Below, piece after piece: positions 62,559 through 64,000 of a stretch of 64,000 nt of DNA. A program made the translations under genes and the position numbers. The DNA comes from Dyadobacter sediminis. Lineage in GTDB: Bacteria > Bacteroidota > Bacteroidia > Cytophagales > Spirosomataceae. The stretch lies in contig NZ_VCEI01000011.1 in NCBI RefSeq assembly GCF_005860765.1, positions 124,001-188,000 of the forward strand, read 5' to 3'. The notes under the pieces are model-generated. The model saw nothing but the letters and a program-made list of their open reading frames with translations, was not told where the DNA came from and searched no databases. The number at the start of each line of letters is the position of its first letter. The first letter of the stretch is position 1.

Positions 62559-64000
62559 CTAATCAGCCAGCCGGATCAGCAAACCTTCGTCGCCGCTCAG
62601 TGTTATGATATCGCCGACCTGCATGCCTGTACGTTCAATTTCGGTTCCCAGCAGTACAAGTCCCCGGTAAGATTCACGACGCGGCTTGAAGTAAGCCGGC
62701 CTGTGCGTAAGATTCAGGATAATCAGGAACCTGCTGTTTTCGTCTTCCCGGATGTAGGAAATAAGCTGCTGGTCAGAATAGACAGGTGTGTACTTTCCGA
62801 CGTTCAAAGCCGGGTTTTCTTTTCTTAAAGTCAGCAGTTTACGATAAAACGATAGAATGGAATACGGATTGGCTTTTTGTGTAACCACATTCACACGCGC
62901 TGAATTATATGGTAAACGCAGCCAGGGTTTGTGCATGGAAAAGCCTGCATTGATCTCGCCGCTCCATTGCATGGGCGTACGCGCCGGGTCACGGCTTACG
63001 TTAAGTTCCGGCATGTTCAGGCCCTGCGGGTCTACAATCTCATTGATCGGAATGGGTACGTCCCGCATCCCGATTTCATCTCCGTAGTAAATAGTCGGTG
63101 TTCCGCGCAAGGTCAGCAACATCAATGCTGCAATTTTGGCCTGCGAGCGTCCAACACGGCTGGAAATCCGTGGTTTGTCATGATTGCCCAGTACCCAGTT
63201 CGGCCATCCGCCTGCAGGTAAAGCTCCTTCGTATTCGTCAATCGCCGTGGCAATCTGCGCGGCATCCCACGGAAGGTTCAGCAACTGGAAATTAAAAGGC
63301 AAGTGCGCACCCTTGTTGTCTGTTCCATAATAAGTTACCAGTTTGTGAATTGGCAAATAGATTTCCCCGACAAGCACACGGTTTTCATATTCGTCCGTCA
63401 GCTTTCGCATCATGCTTACAATTTCATGAACTTCCGGCTGATCTGTGGAGTAAACAGGTATATAATGGTCGTAGATCAGATCCTTTTCTTCAAATTTTGA
63501 TTCAGGTGATGGCGGATTATCCCGTAACGCCAGGTCTTTGATCATGTGCCACATGACATCCACGCGAAAACCGTCCACGCCTTTGTCCAGCCAGAACCGC
63601 ATGACATCCAGCATGGCTTTCTGGACTTCCGGGTTTCGCCAGTTCAGGTCGGGTTGTTCTTTCAGGAATGCGTGGTAATAGTATTGTCCTGTATTTTCGT
63701 CCCATTCCCAGGCCCGCCCGCCGAATACGCTCAGCCAGTTGTTGGGTACGGAGCCGTCTTCGCGTGCATCCTGCCATAGATACCAGTTCCGTTTCGGACT
63801 ATCGCGTGACGATTTGCTTTCCAGAAACCACGGATGCTGATCGGAAGTATGATTTGGAACCAGGTCCAGCAACAATTTCATCCCTCTGTCATGCACTTGC
63901 TGCAGCAGTTCATCAAAGTCGTCCATGCTGCCGAAAAGCGGATGAATGGCACAGTAGTCTGAAATATCGTAGCCGAAATCGGCCATTGGAGAAAGGAACA
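62559..64000 (-). CDS. GH13 alpha-glucosidase/alpha-amylase family enzyme, partial at 5' end
   Basis: 480 codons are visible. The frame is still open at 64000 and the first residues (FLSPMADFGYDISDY) are those of a typical GH13 interior, so the true start lies outside the window. The catalytic residues are present: Asp nucleophile in GFRVDVMWH, Glu acid/base in VLVGEIYLP, and the transition-state Asp in LGNHDKPR. A C-terminal beta-sandwich follows. The order of motifs resembles oligo-1,6-glucosidase or alpha-glucosidase types, and it likely breaks down short malto- or isomalto-oligosaccharides. No signal peptide can be judged. Confidence 0.9.
   Translation of the reverse strand, partial: FLSPMADFGYDISDYCAIHPLFGSMDDFDELLQQVHDRGMKLLLDLVPNHTSDQHPWFLESKSSRDSPKRNWYLWQDAREDGSVPNNWLSVFGGRAWEWDENTGQYYYHAFLKEQPDLNWRNPEVQKAMLDVMRFWLDKGVDGFRVDVMWHMIKDLALRDNPPSPESKFEEKDLIYDHYIPVYSTDQPEVHEIVSMMRKLTDEYENRVLVGEIYLPIHKLVTYYGTDNKGAHLPFNFQLLNLPWDAAQIATAIDEYEGALPAGGWPNWVLGNHDKPRISSRVGRSQAKIAALMLLTLRGTPTIYYGDEIGMRDVPIPINEIVDPQGLNMPELNVSRDPARTPMQWSGEINAGFSMHKPWLRLPYNSARVNVVTQKANPYSILSFYRKLLTLRKENPALNVGKYTPVYSDQQLISYIREDENSRFLIILNLTHRPAYFKPRRESYRGLVLLGTEIERTGMQVGDIITLSGDEGLLIRLAD

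Overview
The window reads as chromosomal DNA of a Bacteroidota bacterium of the order Cytophagales, most like Dyadobacter or a relative in the Spirosomaceae. The evidence is a SusC/SusD pair, a lycopene cyclase, a bacillithiol-linked YtxJ protein, many lipoproteins with short Bacteroidota lipoboxes, and several promoters of the Bacteroidota type (TTTG, a 19-21 base spacer, then TAnnTTTG). The genus is inferred from gene content and style. No ribosomal RNA or alignment was available to test it.

Layout. 1-2.9 kb: two overlapping DUF3526 ABC-transporter permeases behind a pair of 15-bp inverted repeats. 3-8.4 kb: lycopene cyclase, a large FtsX/MacB-type permease, a putative lipoprotein and a DUF2805/TIGR03643 protein. 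8.5-17.1 kb: a glycan-uptake locus (SusD, SusC, GH20 hexosaminidase) and a lipoprotein alpha/beta hydrolase. 17.3-23.4 kb: a marR-tolC-adaptor-RND pump operon with a visible MarR-type operator inside its promoter. 23.8-34 kb: tRNA-Ser, asparaginase and TatD, a glycosyltransferase with a NodB deacetylase, and glutamate synthase gltB-gltD. 34.3-37.5 kb: a batB-batC-purC string followed by a STAS protein. 37.6-38.5 kb: tRNA-Ser, tRNA-Pro and tRNA-Arg, then three decayed tRNA-Arg copies, each with its own terminator. 39.4-44.1 kb: a Kai-type cluster (receiver, KaiC, KaiB, KaiB-like, PAS histidine kinase) with a second receiver convergent to it. 44.4-53.8 kb: small and accessory genes, including a DeoR regulator with a DUF4406 protein, a small alarmone hydrolase, a SelA-like PLP enzyme, YtxJ, a cytoplasmic HtrA, DUF2958, SIMPL and SUKH proteins. 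53.8-57.1 kb: an electrophile/quinone-stress-like operon (VOC dioxygenase, MhqD-like esterase, pirin, pseudo-receiver, Crp-family regulator). 57.2-64 kb: DUF2383 protein, sorbosone-dehydrogenase-like lipoprotein, PncC, an FAD-Rieske oxidoreductase and a GH13 glucosidase that runs off the end.

The two loci most worth attention are the non-cyanobacterial Kai cluster and the tRNA-Arg array. The Kai cluster's KaiC keeps the phosphosite-region residues of the cyanobacterial clock protein. It sits with two KaiB-type proteins and two-component partners but with no KaiA in the window. In the array, a tRNA-Arg(TCT)-terminator unit has been repeated, and the extra copies carry the same 15-base GC-rich insert in the T arm and a one-base loss in the anticodon loop. 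Repeated-operator promoters (2.85, 17.28, 45.75 and 49.05 kb) give direct regulatory predictions.
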